Shown: positions 37,457-50,302 of the stretch, one piece after another
How the letters are laid out: the number at the start of each line of letters is the position of its first letter
How positions within the stretch are numbered: position 1 is the stretch's first letter
NCBI GenBank assembly: GCA_947475735.1
Contig: CANJLQ010000002.1
Coordinates: forward strand, 248,001-312,000
Direction: 5' to 3'
Source of the DNA: Caulobacteraceae bacterium
Lineage (GTDB): Bacteria; Pseudomonadota; Alphaproteobacteria; Caulobacterales; Caulobacteraceae
Length of the DNA stretch: 64,000 bases
The notes under the pieces: generated by a model
The model's database searches: none
What the model was told of the DNA's origin: nothing
What the model saw: only the letters and a program-made list of their open reading frames with translations
Made by a program: the position numbers and the translations under genes

Positions 37457-38398
37457 TCAGGACGCCGGCGTCTCGGGCACCCAGACGAAGCTGTCCTCGC
37501 GACGCTGGATGCGGCCCAGGCCCGGATAAGGGAAGTGAACGGCGTAGATCAGCAGGTTCTCGGACGCCGCCCGGCTCAGCAGGGCCTGACGGCTGGCCTC
37601 GGCGACGGCTTCGTTTCCGTCGAAAGCGATGGTCCAGGTCGGCTGCTGCACCGAGACGACCGAGTGGTGCATGGCGTCGCCGATGTAGATCAGCTTCTGG
37701 TCGCCCGAGGCGATCTCATAGCCCGTGTGGCCCGGGGTGTGGCCGTCGATGGCATAGGCCTTGATGGCGGGGGTCACCTGGGCGCCGGGCGCGAAGGTCT
37801 CGACCTTGGGCGTGATGGCGGTAACCAGTGCGGCCAGCTGCGCATCGGCCTGGATCGCCGTCCATTCGGCGGCGGTCATGCGGATGGTGGCATTGGGGAA
37901 GGTCAGGGCCCCGGACCCATCCACCAGTCCCGCGACGTGGTCGCCGTGACCGTGCGAGATCAGGATGTCGGTGATCTGGTCGGGCTGAACGTCGGCGGCC
38001 GCCAGCGAAGCGACCAGCTTGCCGGCATTTGCGCCCATGCTGGCCCCGCCGCCCGCATCGATCAGCACCAGACGCTGGCCGTCGCGCACCAGCAGCGGCT
38101 GGATCGACAGATCCAGGGTATCCCCGGGCAGACCCGCCGCCGTCAGCAGGGCAGAGACCTCTTCAGGCGTCTGGCCCACGGCCAGGACGCTGTTGTCGTT
38201 GGGCAGGCCGGTCAGTCCGCCGTCGCGAAGGGCGACCAGTTCCAGGCTGCCGACCCGCAAACGGGTCACGTCCGGGCTTGCGGCGGGGGCCTCGGCGGCG
38301 GCCGGCTCAGCCTTCTCGGTCGGCTGGGAGCAGCCGGCCGCAGCGATCAGGGTGGACAACAGGACGCCGGCGGCGGCCAGTTTCAGATGGGACGACAT
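37457..38398 (-). CDS. MBL-fold metallo-hydrolase lipoprotein
   Basis: A 313-residue exported metallo-beta-lactamase-fold hydrolase. The signal MSSHLKLAAAGVLLSTLIAAAGC has a lipobox, so it is a lipoprotein. The dizinc motif is HGHGDH in ILISHGHGDHVAGLVDG, with the later His in GHTPGHTGYEI and Asp in IYIGDAMHH. The C-terminal AVHFPYPGLGRI gives the last His. It resembles the lactonase/hydrolase branch rather than true beta-lactamases. The start at 38398 is set by the signal. Confidence 0.87.
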   Translation of the reverse strand: MSSHLKLAAAGVLLSTLIAAAGCSQPTEKAEPAAAEAPAASPDVTRLRVGSLELVALRDGGLTGLPNDNSVLAVGQTPEEVSALLTAAGLPGDTLDLSIQPLLVRDGQRLVLIDAGGGASMGANAGKLVASLAAADVQPDQITDILISHGHGDHVAGLVDGSGALTFPNATIRMTAAEWTAIQADAQLAALVTAITPKVETFAPGAQVTPAIKAYAIDGHTPGHTGYEIASGDQKLIYIGDAMHHSVVSVQQPTWTIAFDGNEAVAEASRQALLSRAASENLLIYAVHFPYPGLGRIQRREDSFVWVPETPAS

Positions 38399-38510
38399 GG
38401 GAAACCTCGGCTTCGGGGGCGAAATGGCCAAGCTGAGATAGGCGCGACCGCTGACGGCGCCAGTGGGGCGGATCGTGAAGCTTTCGCGACAACCCGCCCC
38501 GTCAGGCGCG

Positions 38511-39125
38511 TTAGGCCGTCGCGGCCGCGAACAGGGCGTTGGCCTTGTTCCAGTTCACCACCTCCCAGAAGGCCTTCAGATAGTCGGCGCGGCGGTTCTG
38601 GTACTTGAGATAATAGGCGTGTTCCCAGACGTCGGCCCCCAGAACGACCGCGCCCTTCTCGTCGGCCACGTCCATCAGGGGATTGTCCTGGTTGGGTGTC
38701 GAGGTGACCTTCAGCTTGCCGTCCTGGACGATCAGCCAGGCCCAGCCCGAGCCGAACTGGCCGGCGCCGGCGGCGTTAAACGCCTCCTTGAACTTCTCCA
38801 GACCGCCCAGATCGCGCTCGATGGCGGCCGACAGTTCTGCCGAGGGCTGACCGCCCTGCCCGGCCGGGGCCAGAAGCTCCCAGAACAGGGCGTGGTTCCA
38901 GTGGCCGCCGCCGTTGTTGCGGACCGCCTTGGGGGCCTTGGAAATCGCAGCGAACAGCTCTTCCAGCGACTTGCCCTGCAGGCTCGCGTCCGCGTCCACC
39001 GCCTTGTTCAGATTGTCGACGTAGGTCTGGTGGTGCTTGTCGTGGTGGAAGGTCATCGTCTCCTTGTCGATGGCCGGTTCCAGCGCGTCATAGGCATAGG
39101 GCAGCGGCGGCAGGGTGAAGGCCAT
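38511..39125 (-). CDS. sodB: Superoxide dismutase [Fe/Mn]
   Basis: Fe/Mn-family superoxide dismutase (204 aa), cytoplasmic since it has no signal. Metal ligands sit in [15 protein letters not shown] (first His), [10 protein letters not shown] (second His) and [19 protein letters not shown] (Asp and third His). The segment [13 protein letters not shown] fits the Fe type. The start is the ATG at 39125 ([17 protein letters not shown]), the normal N-terminus. Confidence 0.95.
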   Translation of the reverse strand: MAFTLPPLPYAYDALEPAIDKETMTFHHDKHHQTYVDNLNKAVDADASLQGKSLEELFAAISKAPKAVRNNGGGHWNHALFWELLAPAGQGGQPSAELSAAIERDLGGLEKFKEAFNAAGAGQFGSGWAWLIVQDGKLKVTSTPNQDNPLMDVADEKGAVVLGADVWEHAYYLKYQNRRADYLKAFWEVVNWNKANALFAAATA

Positions 39126-39223
39126 GGGGAGGTTCCTTGTGGTCGGTGAATCCGTAACGCGCATGTAGGCGTCCCGGCCCCGGAAGGAACCCCCCGCGTG
39201 TCATGCCGGACGTCGCACGGCGA

Positions 39224-39607
39224 CTATCCGGGACGATGCATCGCGCAGATCTTGTTGCCCGAGGGATCGCGCAGATAGGCCAGGATCAGGGTGCCGAACG
39301 GCCCGTTGCGCTCTCCAGGCGGGTCCTCGATGGCGGTGCCACCGGCCGCGACACCGGCGTCGTGGAAGGCCTGGACCATCTCGGGCGTTTTCGCATGGAA
39401 GCCGATGGTGCCGCCGTTGGCGTGGCAGGCGGGCTCGCCGTCGATCGGCGTGCCGATGGCGAAGGCCCCCATGCGGGTCCGCCACCAGTAGCGGCCCTTG
39501 GCGTCCGGCCCGGCTCCCGGGTCAACGCCCAGCGCGCCCAGAGCGGCGTCATAGAATTTGCGCGACGCCTCGGTGTCGTTGGCCCCGACGGTGACGTGGG
39601 TGAACAT
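39224..39607 (-). CDS. VOC-family (glyoxalase-fold) protein
   Basis: A 127-residue vicinal-oxygen-chelate protein. The N-terminus MFTHVTVGANDTEASRKFYDAALGALG is typical, and metal-ligand positions are likely His4 and a C-terminal Glu/His region near DPSGNKICAMHRP. It lies 61 nt downstream of the formaldehyde dehydrogenase on the same strand, so it may be co-transcribed and act on glutathione adducts, but many VOC proteins have other substrates. Confidence 0.82.
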   Translation of the reverse strand: MFTHVTVGANDTEASRKFYDAALGALGVDPGAGPDAKGRYWWRTRMGAFAIGTPIDGEPACHANGGTIGFHAKTPEMVQAFHDAGVAAGGTAIEDPPGERNGPFGTLILAYLRDPSGNKICAMHRPG

Positions 39608-39668
39608 GGTGGTCTCTCTCCCTGTTGTATGGCGACGCTAGCCGAGTCCGTTTCTCAATGCAACGGAC

Positions 39669-40775
<1,107 letters not shown>

Positions 40776-40833
40776 GGGCTCTCTCCTGAGTCGTGGCCCT
40801 TCCTAGACGAAGCCGGGGGCGCCATGAAACGGC

Positions 40834-41547
40834 ATGCGGCATCGAAACATCGTCATCCTGACCGGCGCCGGCGTCTCGGCGGAATCCGGCGTGCCGACCT
40901 TCCGCTCCGACGACGGTCTGTGGCTGGGGCATAGTGTCGAGGATGTCGCGACGCCCGAGGCCTTCGCGCGCGATCCGGCCTTGGTACAGGACTTCTACAA
41001 CCAGCGGCGTCGCCAGATGGCCGAGGTCCAGCCCAACGCAGCCCACCGCGCCACCGCGGACTTCGCCGCGCGCTGGCCTGGGCGGCTGACGCTCGTCACC
41101 CAGAACGTCGACGACCTGCACGACCGCGCCCACGCCGAGACCCCGCCCGCCGCCGGGTTCCAGCTGATCCACATGCACGGCGAACTGCTGAAGGTTCAGT
41201 GCACGGCGACGGGCCGCATCCTCGACTGGACCCAGGACCTGGACGCCTTCCACGACAGCCCGTTCAGCCCCGACGGCTGGCTGAGGCCCCACATCGTCTG
41301 GTTCGGCGAGTTTCCGCTGCACATGGACCGGATCGAGCGGGCGCTGTCGGCCTGCGACCTGTTCGTCTCCATCGGCACCTCGGGCGAGGTCTATCCGGCG
41401 GCGGGCTTCGTGCGGCGCGCCCGCATGGCCGGGGCGCGGACGGTGGAGATCAATCTGGAGCCCAGCCTGGGCGCGACCCTGTTCGACGACGGCGTCTATG
41501 GCCCGGCGACGCAGACGGTGCCTGCGTTTCTCGACGGACTGACCTAG
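40834..41547 (+). CDS. cobB: NAD-dependent protein deacylase (sirtuin), CobB type
   Basis: Class III sirtuin (237 aa) removing acetyl or succinyl groups from lysines using NAD. Motifs are GAGVSAESGVPTFR, the TQNVDDLH block, the catalytic His in IHMHGELLKVQC, and FVSIGTSGEVYPAAGF. The Y-x-x-R succinyl pocket is present (DFYNQRRRQM). The zinc-binding Cys quartet seen in E. coli CobB is missing: only one Cys remains (VQCTATGRILDW). The start is the ATG at 40834. Its stop overlaps that of trmJ as CTAG. Confidence 0.92.
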   Translation: MRHRNIVILTGAGVSAESGVPTFRSDDGLWLGHSVEDVATPEAFARDPALVQDFYNQRRRQMAEVQPNAAHRATADFAARWPGRLTLVTQNVDDLHDRAHAETPPAAGFQLIHMHGELLKVQCTATGRILDWTQDLDAFHDSPFSPDGWLRPHIVWFGEFPLHMDRIERALSACDLFVSIGTSGEVYPAAGFVRRARMAGARTVEINLEPSLGATLFDDGVYGPATQTVPAFLDGLT

Positions 41548-42317
41548 TCCTTGGGCTTCTGCTCGGCGGCCAGACGCGCCAGCACCCGCCCGCGCCCCTT
41601 GGACAGGGCGTGGATCACGCCCCGAAACGTCGCCACCTCCTGCTCGGAGAAGGCCGCGCGACCCAGCATGACGCGCAGGTTCTGGCTCATCGACCGGGTC
41701 TTCTCGGGCGGGTGGAAGAAGCCGGCGGCCTCGAGCTCGGTTTCCAGGTGTTCGTACATGCCAACCATCAGGGCCCCGGATGCCGGCGGATCGCCGTCGC
41801 GGAAGCCGGGCGGAGGCGCGTCCAGGATCAGGGTGCGCCATTCATAGGCGTTGATCGCCACGGCCTGGGCCAGGTTCAGCGAATGGTGACGCGGGTCGAT
41901 GGGGATGGTGACGATGCCCTGGCACAGGGCGATGTCGGTCGTCTCCAGCCCCGCCCGCTCGCCCCCGAACAGCAGGCCGACCTTTAGGCCAGACGCGGCG
42001 TCATCGAACAGGACGCGCGCCCCCTCGCGCGGGGTCCGCACCGGCTGGCGCGTCTCGCGCGGGCGGGCGGTGGTGGCGAAGACGGTGTTCAGGTCGGCGG
42101 TCGCTGAGGCTACGCTGTCGAACACCTCGACCCCCTCCAGCACCCAGTCGGCGCCCGAGGCCGAGGGCCAGGCCCGCTCCTGGGGCCAGCCGTCACGCGG
42201 GGTGACCAGCCTCAGCCGATCCAGACCGAAGTTCGCCATGACCCGCGCCACAGCGCCGATGTTCTCGGCCATCTGCGGCTTGTCGAGGATGACGACGGGG
42301 GCGTTGGCGTCGACCAA
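41544..42317 (-). CDS. trmJ: tRNA 2'-O-methyltransferase TrmJ-like (SPOUT)
   Basis: SPOUT-class RNA methyltransferase (257 aa), probably the tRNA Cm32/Um32 enzyme TrmJ. The N-terminus VVILDKPQMAENIGAVARVM carries the catalytic Asn/Arg region. The knot motifs are LLFGGERAGLETTDIALCQ and IPIDPRHHSLNLAQAVAI, giving the AdoMet site. A C-terminal extension (RSMSQNLRVMLGRA) fits TrmJ rather than TrmL. It is convergent with cobB and lies five bases downstream of the nuclease gene. Confidence 0.9.
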   Translation of the reverse strand: MVDANAPVVILDKPQMAENIGAVARVMANFGLDRLRLVTPRDGWPQERAWPSASGADWVLEGVEVFDSVASATADLNTVFATTARPRETRQPVRTPREGARVLFDDAASGLKVGLLFGGERAGLETTDIALCQGIVTIPIDPRHHSLNLAQAVAINAYEWRTLILDAPPPGFRDGDPPASGALMVGMYEHLETELEAAGFFHPPEKTRSMSQNLRVMLGRAAFSEQEVATFRGVIHALSKGRGRVLARLAAEQKPKD

Positions 42318-42322
42318 GGCGA

Positions 42323-43357
42323 TCAGTCCGTCCCGACCATCGCGCCCCAGGCGTCGGCCGTGCCGGCCTCGACCTCGGCGACGCTGACGGCGGGCCAGCC
42401 GATCGACTGGGTGCCCGCGTCGCGCCAGGCCAGGGTGATCAGGTCGCGCAGCTCTCCGGCGGCGGCGCCCAGGCGCAGGGTGGCGAACTCGACCCCGCGC
42501 GGATCGGCCTCGCCGAAGCCGCCGGCCTTCTCCAGCCGATAGAAGGGAATGACCTGACCCAGGGTCGCCGTCAGATAGGTCGCCGTTCGCGCCCGCAGCT
42601 CGAACCCGTCCAGAGCGGGGGCCGGCATGGCCGCCTCGACCGTGTCCAGCCGAGCCGTGCGGCGGGTGAAGGCCCCCTCGAAGGCCCCGTGCGTCTGGCG
42701 CGAGGTGGTGAAGCCTTCCGGGTTCGGCGTGTTCCGGTCCCAGCCGTTGTAGTGGATCGACAGGTGGTGCGGCTGGGAGCCGTCGCCGACATAGTGCGAC
42801 AGATAGCCGATGTCCCTCAGGATCAGCGTCTCGCGCCGCAGCCGGTCCTCGCGGTACCAGGCGCGCTTGGCCGGATCGGTCTCGCGCGCCTCGGCGGCGT
42901 TCAGCACGCGCCAGGTGGCGAAGTCGCGGGCCAGCTGCTGATAGCCGTCCATGATCGCATAGGGCAGGTAGCCGGCATCGTTGACCTCGATGTCCGCAGC
43001 CAGCAGCAGGGCGTCGTACTCGCTCTTCAGCTCCGGCAGTTCGGCCAGCGTGGGCCCCGCCGCCGTCATGACCCGTCCCTCGTCTGTCAGATCGACGAAG
43101 TGCGCTGTGTCGCGCTCGCGGTCGTGGGGCTGGCCGGCTCCCTTGGTGCGGTCCGGCTCGCGCGACAGTTCGCCGACCTCGGCGATCGCGCCGGGTTCCC
43201 GCAGGAAGGCGGGCAGCTCGTCAGACAGGGCCCGCATGGCCGCCACCCCGATCAGCCGATGGCCGGTCGCGCCCCAGGCGTCGGCGGGCGTCGACGACCC
43301 AAAGGCGGCGGCTCCGGCCAGGGCGATGACGGACGCGGCGAGGGCGAGACGCTTCAT
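42323..43357 (-). CDS. Exported S1/P1-type zinc nuclease
   Basis: Zinc-dependent S1/P1-like nuclease (344 aa), which would cut single-stranded nucleic acid outside the cytoplasm. A signal peptide (MKRLALAASVIALAGAAAFGS) ends before the mature N-terminal Trp: AWGATGHRLIGVAAM, where Trp1 itself is a zinc ligand in the family. Further ligands are in RDTAHFVDL and the H-x3-D motif in YLSHYVGDGSQPHHLSIHYNGWD. Substrate and role (phosphate scavenging, DNA clearing) are inferred from family only. Confidence 0.87.
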   Translation of the reverse strand: MKRLALAASVIALAGAAAFGSSTPADAWGATGHRLIGVAAMRALSDELPAFLREPGAIAEVGELSREPDRTKGAGQPHDRERDTAHFVDLTDEGRVMTAAGPTLAELPELKSEYDALLLAADIEVNDAGYLPYAIMDGYQQLARDFATWRVLNAAEARETDPAKRAWYREDRLRRETLILRDIGYLSHYVGDGSQPHHLSIHYNGWDRNTPNPEGFTTSRQTHGAFEGAFTRRTARLDTVEAAMPAPALDGFELRARTATYLTATLGQVIPFYRLEKAGGFGEADPRGVEFATLRLGAAAGELRDLITLAWRDAGTQSIGWPAVSVAEVEAGTADAWGAMVGTD

Positions 43358-43387
43358 GGCGGAAACTCCGGGAGACAGGCCCGCCGG

Positions 43388-44062
43388 TTAAATCCAGGCC
43401 GCCACCGCGTCCAGCGGCTTCTTGTCCAGGGCCGCGACCGGCACGGTCGCGTTCGCGGCCGGATGGCCGGCCACCAGCAGCAGGAAGGGCTTCTCCCCCT
43501 CCGGCCGCCCGCAGATCTCGCTGAGGAAACTCATCGGCGCGGGCGTGTGGGTCAGGGTCGCGAGACCCGCCTGATGCAGGGCCGCGATCAGGAAGCCCGT
43601 GGCGATGCCGACGCTCTCGGGGACGTAGTAGTTCTTCTTGGCGTCGCCGGGTCGGGGGCCGCCGCGCTTCTGGGCGAAGACGGCGATCAGAACGGGCGCG
43701 ACCTCCAGAAAGCTCTTGTCCGGATCGGTCCCGAGAGGGGCTAGGGCGTCCAGCCATTCCTGCGGGGCCTTGGTGGCATAGAACTCCCGCTCCTCGGCCT
43801 CGGCCGCCTCGCGGATGCGGCGGCGCGCCTCGACGCTCTCGATGACGGCGAAGAACCACGGCTGGTGATTGGCCCCGGAGGGTGCGCCGGCCGCCGTCAG
43901 GATCGCCGCCTCCACGATCCGTCGATCGACCGGGCGGTCGGCATAGTCGCGCACCGTCCGCCGCCTCGCCATCAGGTCGCGGAACGCCTCGGCTCGCGCC
44001 AGCCGCTCGGCCTCTGCCAGATCAGGATAGCCACTCAGGGGCGTCGAAGGATGGTCACGCAT
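43388..44062 (-). CDS. Nitroreductase-fold flavoprotein, iodotyrosine-deiodinase-like
   Basis: FMN-dependent nitroreductase-superfamily protein (224 aa). RRRTVRDYADRPVDRRIV is the common N-terminal FMN site, then APSGANHQPWFFAV. Several segments match the iodotyrosine deiodinase branch rather than ordinary nitroreductases: AEEREFYATK, NYYVPESVGIATGFL, LTHTPAPMSFL and RPEGEKPFLLLVAG. Bacterial members reductively dehalogenate halotyrosines in vitro, so a dehalogenase-like activity is possible. It lies 30 nt upstream of the S1/P1 gene on the same strand. Confidence 0.85.
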   Translation of the reverse strand: MRDHPSTPLSGYPDLAEAERLARAEAFRDLMARRRTVRDYADRPVDRRIVEAAILTAAGAPSGANHQPWFFAVIESVEARRRIREAAEAEEREFYATKAPQEWLDALAPLGTDPDKSFLEVAPVLIAVFAQKRGGPRPGDAKKNYYVPESVGIATGFLIAALHQAGLATLTHTPAPMSFLSEICGRPEGEKPFLLLVAGHPAANATVPVAALDKKPLDAVAAWI

Positions 44063-44184
44063 GTCGACCTCACTAGCCGCCCAGAGCTTTGGCGACCAGC
44101 GTCGTGCCTCCTCTCGCTCCGTCGCTTGACGCCGACCGGGCCACCCCCCTACGCCTGCTTCTCGCCCTTTCGCCGGAGCCCGCC

Positions 44185-45546
44185 ATGAAACGCCTCGCCC
44201 TCGCCTGCGCCCTGGTCGCGATCGCGGCCGGACCCGCCCTGGCCCAAACCACGACCACGGTCCAGCGCAGCGCCGTCGAGGCCCACATGGCCTTTCTGGC
44301 GGGCGACGAGCTTCAGGGTCGCGGCAGCGCCACCCGGGACGAGGCCATCGCCGCCGCCTATGTCGCCGCCCAGTTCCGACTGGCGGGCCTGACCCCGGTG
44401 CCGGGAATGGACGGCCACCTGCAACGCGCGCCGGTGGTGATGACGACCCCCTCGGGCGCGGCCCGGCTGACGCTCGGTGGCACCACGCTGGAGCAGGGTC
44501 GCGACTTCGCCATCCTGACCGGCGGACTGACGGCCGCCTCGGGGGCGCTGACCGTCGCCCAGGGCGCGGACGCCGCTGCCCTGCCCGCCTCGGCCGAGGC
44601 CCTGATGATCGCGCCGGCCGAAGGGCCCGGCGTGCGCGCCGTGTTCGGTGCGGCCATGCGGTCGGGGGCCCGCCTGATCCTGATGCGCCGCACCGAGGCT
44701 CTGGCTCAGGCCACGGCCGGCAGTGCCTCGGCCGCCCGCGTCGTTCGCCTCTCGGACACCCCGGCCCGGTCCGGGCCGGTCGCCCTGGTGCTGTCGCCCG
44801 AGGTCTGGGACCGGCTGGCGGCGACGGGCGGAGAGGTCCGCTACGACCCAGGCCAGGCGACGATCGAGACCGGCGTCACCACCAACGCGATGGGCTGGCT
44901 GGCGGGATCGGAGCCCGACGGTCCGGTCCTGATGGTCTCCGCCCACCTGGATCACGTCGGCGTACGCCCGGACGGGGTGGTGATGCACGGCGCCAACGAC
45001 GACGCCTCCGGCACGGTCGCGGTGATCGAACTGGCCCGCGCCCTGGCCGGCAGCGGCCCGCACCGGATGAACATTCTATTCGTGGCCTATGGCGCGGAAG
45101 AGGTCGGCCTGCTGGGCTCGCGCTACTTCGTGGCCAACCCGCCTGTGCCGCTGGACCGCATCCGCGCCAACCTGGAGATCGAGATGATCGGCGACCAGGA
45201 TCCTCAGCTGCCCGCCGGCGTGATGATGATGACCGGCTTCGAGCGGTCGAACTTCGGGCCGGAGCTCCAGGCGCGGGGCGCCCTGATCGGTCCGGACCCC
45301 TATCCCGAGCAGAACTTCTTCCAGCGCTCGGACAACTACGCCCTGGCCCAGCGAGGGGTCGTGGCCCACACGGTGTCCGGCTGGGCGACCATCCCGACCT
45401 ACCACACGCCGGAAGACACCATCGCCAACATCAACTTCGACTTCATGACCGCCGCGATCCAGTCCCTGGTCGCGCCCCTGGCCGCCGTCGCCGAGGGCGA
45501 CGTGGTCCCGACCTGGGCCGAGGGCGGCCGCCCCGAGGCGCCCTGA
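44185..45546 (+). CDS. Exported M28-family zinc metallopeptidase
   Basis: Exported aminopeptidase-like zinc peptidase (453 aa). The signal peptide is MKRLALACALVAIAAGPALAQ. Co-catalytic zinc ligands follow the M28 order: His and Asp in VSAHLDHVGV and GANDDASGTVAVIEL, the Glu pair in AYGAEEVGLLGSRYF, then Asp in IEMIGDQDPQ and the last His near PTYHTPEDT. A PA-like insert lies before the peptidase core (about residues 110-230). The start is the ATG at 44185, set by the signal. Confidence 0.9.
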   Translation: MKRLALACALVAIAAGPALAQTTTTVQRSAVEAHMAFLAGDELQGRGSATRDEAIAAAYVAAQFRLAGLTPVPGMDGHLQRAPVVMTTPSGAARLTLGGTTLEQGRDFAILTGGLTAASGALTVAQGADAAALPASAEALMIAPAEGPGVRAVFGAAMRSGARLILMRRTEALAQATAGSASAARVVRLSDTPARSGPVALVLSPEVWDRLAATGGEVRYDPGQATIETGVTTNAMGWLAGSEPDGPVLMVSAHLDHVGVRPDGVVMHGANDDASGTVAVIELARALAGSGPHRMNILFVAYGAEEVGLLGSRYFVANPPVPLDRIRANLEIEMIGDQDPQLPAGVMMMTGFERSNFGPELQARGALIGPDPYPEQNFFQRSDNYALAQRGVVAHTVSGWATIPTYHTPEDTIANINFDFMTAAIQSLVAPLAAVAEGDVVPTWAEGGRPEAP

Positions 45547-45612
45547 CCGAGCCTGGCCCGCGTTTGACCCCGTCAGCGACCCGGTTCAGAAGCGCCGGGC
45601 GAAGGAGGGCGA

Positions 45613-46917
45613 ATGTCCGGACAGGCTGAAGGCATCGCCATCGTCGGCGGAGGGTTCTCCGGTGCCATGCTGGCGGCGCGGCTGGCCGAGCGCGGCATGG
45701 CCTCGACGCTGGTCAACCGCACGACGGACTTCGGCCGGGGTGTCGCCTATTCTACCCCCTTCGACGGCCATCTGCTGAACGTGCGCTCGGCCCGGATGAG
45801 CGCCCTGGCCGACCAGCCGGGCCATTTTGTCGCCTGGCTGGAGGCGAACCAACCCGATCTGGCCGACCCCGACGGCTTTGCGCCGCGTCGCGTCTATGGC
45901 GACTACGTCCGCGCGCGACTGGAGACGGTGGAGGCCGCCCATCCCGGCCTGGTCCGGCGGGTCATCGGCGACGTCGCGGCGATCGACGACGACGGCCTGC
46001 GCCTGTCGGACGGATCGCGCATGGCGGCTCGGGCGGTGGTGCTGGCCACCGGCAACCCGGCCCCGAGGACCGCCGAGGTCGGAGCGTCCGACCGCGTCAT
46101 CGCCGACCCTTGGGCCTCCGGCACGCTGGACCGGATCGGTCTCGACGATAACGTCCTGATCGTCGGCACCGGCCTGACCATGGTCGACATGCTGCTGATG
46201 ATTCAGGGGCGCGGTTGGACCGGCCGGGCCACGGCCCTGTCGCGGCGCGGCCTGATGCCCCGGGCTCATGGCGAGCGTCCCGATCCTGCCCTTGGCCCGA
46301 CAGAGACCCTGCTGTCTGGGCCTTTGTCGCGGCGCCTTCACGAGGCCCGCCGCCTGTCGGACAGCGGGGGCTGGCGCGAGGTGATGGAGGGTCTGCGCCC
46401 GATCACCGCCGATCTCTGGACCCAGGCCGATCTGTCTACCCGCCGCAGGATCGTGCGCCACCTGCGCCCCTTCTGGGACGTCCACCGCCACCGTCTGGCG
46501 CCCGGGATCGGCGCGACGATGCAGCGGCTTGCGGCGGCAGGGCGGCTCACCGTCGTCACCGGCCGGGTGCGGTCAATCACCCCCCACGATCACGGCGTTC
46601 GTCTCGACTGGCGCGCTCGACATGGGGATGCCGAGCCCCTGACCGCCCCCTGGCTGATCGATTGCACCGGCCCTGGCCACGCCGCGGACGCCGATCCCCT
46701 GACCGCGCCCCTGATCGAGAGCGGTCGCGCGCGGTTGGACCCCCTGCGCCTCGGCCTCGACCTCGACCCGATGGGCCGCGTCCTGGACCGCGACGGCCGC
46801 CCCGACTCGGCACTGTTCGTCCTGGGCCCCCCCGCCCGCGCCGCCTTCTGGGAGACGATCGCCGTGCCGGATATCCGCAAACGGATCGAGGATGTGGCGA
46901 GCGCGCTGGCCCCCTAG
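45613..46917 (+). CDS. FAD/NAD(P)-binding oxidoreductase
   Basis: A 434-residue FAD-dependent protein. The FAD Rossmann loop is [19 protein letters not shown]. The segment [18 protein letters not shown] and the second dinucleotide loop [15 protein letters not shown] put it in the uncharacterised FAD-NAD(P)-binding family related to hydroxyacylglutathione/HI0933-like enzymes. No substrate is known. The stop overlaps that of glmM as CTAG. Confidence 0.85.
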   Translation: MSGQAEGIAIVGGGFSGAMLAARLAERGMASTLVNRTTDFGRGVAYSTPFDGHLLNVRSARMSALADQPGHFVAWLEANQPDLADPDGFAPRRVYGDYVRARLETVEAAHPGLVRRVIGDVAAIDDDGLRLSDGSRMAARAVVLATGNPAPRTAEVGASDRVIADPWASGTLDRIGLDDNVLIVGTGLTMVDMLLMIQGRGWTGRATALSRRGLMPRAHGERPDPALGPTETLLSGPLSRRLHEARRLSDSGGWREVMEGLRPITADLWTQADLSTRRRIVRHLRPFWDVHRHRLAPGIGATMQRLAAAGRLTVVTGRVRSITPHDHGVRLDWRARHGDAEPLTAPWLIDCTGPGHAADADPLTAPLIESGRARLDPLRLGLDLDPMGRVLDRDGRPDSALFVLGPPARAAFWETIAVPDIRKRIEDVASALAP

Positions 46918-48263
46918 CCCGCCGCCTTCACCGCCGCCGAGACATCCGCCACCACCCGCTTCACCAGAACTCCGTCGTCGCCCTCGGCCATCACACGGAT
47001 CAGCTTTTCGGTGCCGGAGGGGCGGACCAGCAACCGCCCCTGGCCGTTCAGCGCCGCCTCCCCTTCCGCGATCGCGGCCTTGACCTTGGCGTCGTCCAGC
47101 GGCTTGCCGGAATTGAAGCGCACGTTCTGCAGCAGCTGCGGCACCGGCTCGAACTGGCGGGCCAGCTCGCTCATGGGCTTGCCGCTCTCGACCAGAACCG
47201 CCAGCACCTGCAGCGCCGCCATCAGGCCGTCGCCGGTCGTGGCGTGGTCGTGCAGGATCAGGTGGCCCGACTGTTCGCCGCCCAGGTTGAAGCCGCCCTC
47301 GCGCATCCGCTCCATGACGTAGCGATCGCCGACCTTGGTCCGCTGCAGGGTCAGACCATCGCCCTTCAGCACCCGCTCCAGACCCAGGTTGGACATGACG
47401 GTGGCGACCACCCCTCCGCCTGCCAGTCGACCGCGCCGGGCCCAGTCGCGCGCGATCAGGGCCATGATCTGGTCGCCGTCGACGATCTTGCCGTTCTCGT
47501 CGCAGATGATCAGCCGGTCGGCGTCACCGTCCAGGGCGATGCCGATGTCCGCGCGATACTGCTTGACCGCGGCAGCCACCGTGCCGGGATAGGTCGAGCC
47601 GCAGTCGGCGTTGATGTTGGTGCCGTTCGGGGTGTCGCCGACGGCGCAGACCTCGGCCCCCAGCTCGAACAGGGTCGTCGGCGCGACGCGGTAGGCCGCC
47701 CCGTTGGCGCAATCGATGGCGATGCGCAGGCCCGCCAGACTGAGGTGCTTGGGAAAGGCCGCCTTGGCGATCTCGGAATAACGCCAGGGCGCCTCATCGA
47801 TGCGCTTGACCCGACCCAGCTGGCTGGACGGCGCCAGACCTTCGTCGAGACCCGCATCCATCATCGCTTCGATCTTCAGCTCGATTTCGTCGGACAGCTT
47901 ATAGCCGTCCGGGCCGAACAGCTTGATGCCGTTGTCCGCATAGTCGTTGTGCGACGCCGAGATCATGACGCCCAGGTCGGCCCGCATCGACCTCGTCATC
48001 ATCGCCACCCCTGGCGTCGGGATGGGTCCGAAGGTCCGCACGTCCATGCCGACCGAGGCGAAGCCCGCCACCAGGGCCGGCTCGATCATGTATCCCGACA
48101 GCCGCGTGTCCTTGCCGATGACCACGAGGTGGCGCCGGTCGTCGCCCGACATGAACAGCCGCCCCGCCGCCAGCCCGACCCGCAGGGCCACCTCGGCGGT
48201 CATGGGGCTGACGTTGGCGCGGCCCCGGATCCCGTCAGTCCCAAAATATTTGCGTTCGCCCAT
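46914..48263 (-). CDS. glmM: Phosphoglucosamine mutase
   Basis: Converts glucosamine-6-phosphate to glucosamine-1-phosphate for UDP-GlcNAc, hence peptidoglycan and LPS (449 aa). The phosphoserine is in [18 protein letters not shown]. The metal loop is [14 protein letters not shown], the sugar loop is GGEQSGHLI, and the phosphate site is [12 protein letters not shown]. The start at 48263 ([14 protein letters not shown]) is the family N-terminus. It is divergent from glmS, the preceding step, with 135 nt between them. Confidence 0.97.
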   Translation of the reverse strand: MGERKYFGTDGIRGRANVSPMTAEVALRVGLAAGRLFMSGDDRRHLVVIGKDTRLSGYMIEPALVAGFASVGMDVRTFGPIPTPGVAMMTRSMRADLGVMISASHNDYADNGIKLFGPDGYKLSDEIELKIEAMMDAGLDEGLAPSSQLGRVKRIDEAPWRYSEIAKAAFPKHLSLAGLRIAIDCANGAAYRVAPTTLFELGAEVCAVGDTPNGTNINADCGSTYPGTVAAAVKQYRADIGIALDGDADRLIICDENGKIVDGDQIMALIARDWARRGRLAGGGVVATVMSNLGLERVLKGDGLTLQRTKVGDRYVMERMREGGFNLGGEQSGHLILHDHATTGDGLMAALQVLAVLVESGKPMSELARQFEPVPQLLQNVRFNSGKPLDDAKVKAAIAEGEAALNGQGRLLVRPSGTEKLIRVMAEGDDGVLVKRVVADVSAAVKAAG

Positions 48264-48398
48264 GGCCGACCCCTCCGCCGCAATCATCCGAAACGCCAAT
48301 TTAGGTGATGACGTGTAAAGGCCGTCCTAGACGACACTGCGAAGGCCGTCACCTTCGCGCGGAAAGCGCGCGCGGGGGTTCGACGAGGGGAACATCTC

Positions 48399-50228
<1,830 letters not shown>

Positions 50229-50302
50229 TCGCGACGCCCTGACGCAACCTTCCTGGCCCGGTCGCATTCTGTCGTTACCTTGGCTTTGGAAGGATAGAAA
50301 TC

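Noticed and set aside
38464..38510. Possible terminator after sodB
   Set aside because: GGGGCGG and CCGCCCC can pair, but the loop is over 20 nt and no T-run follows on the relevant strand.
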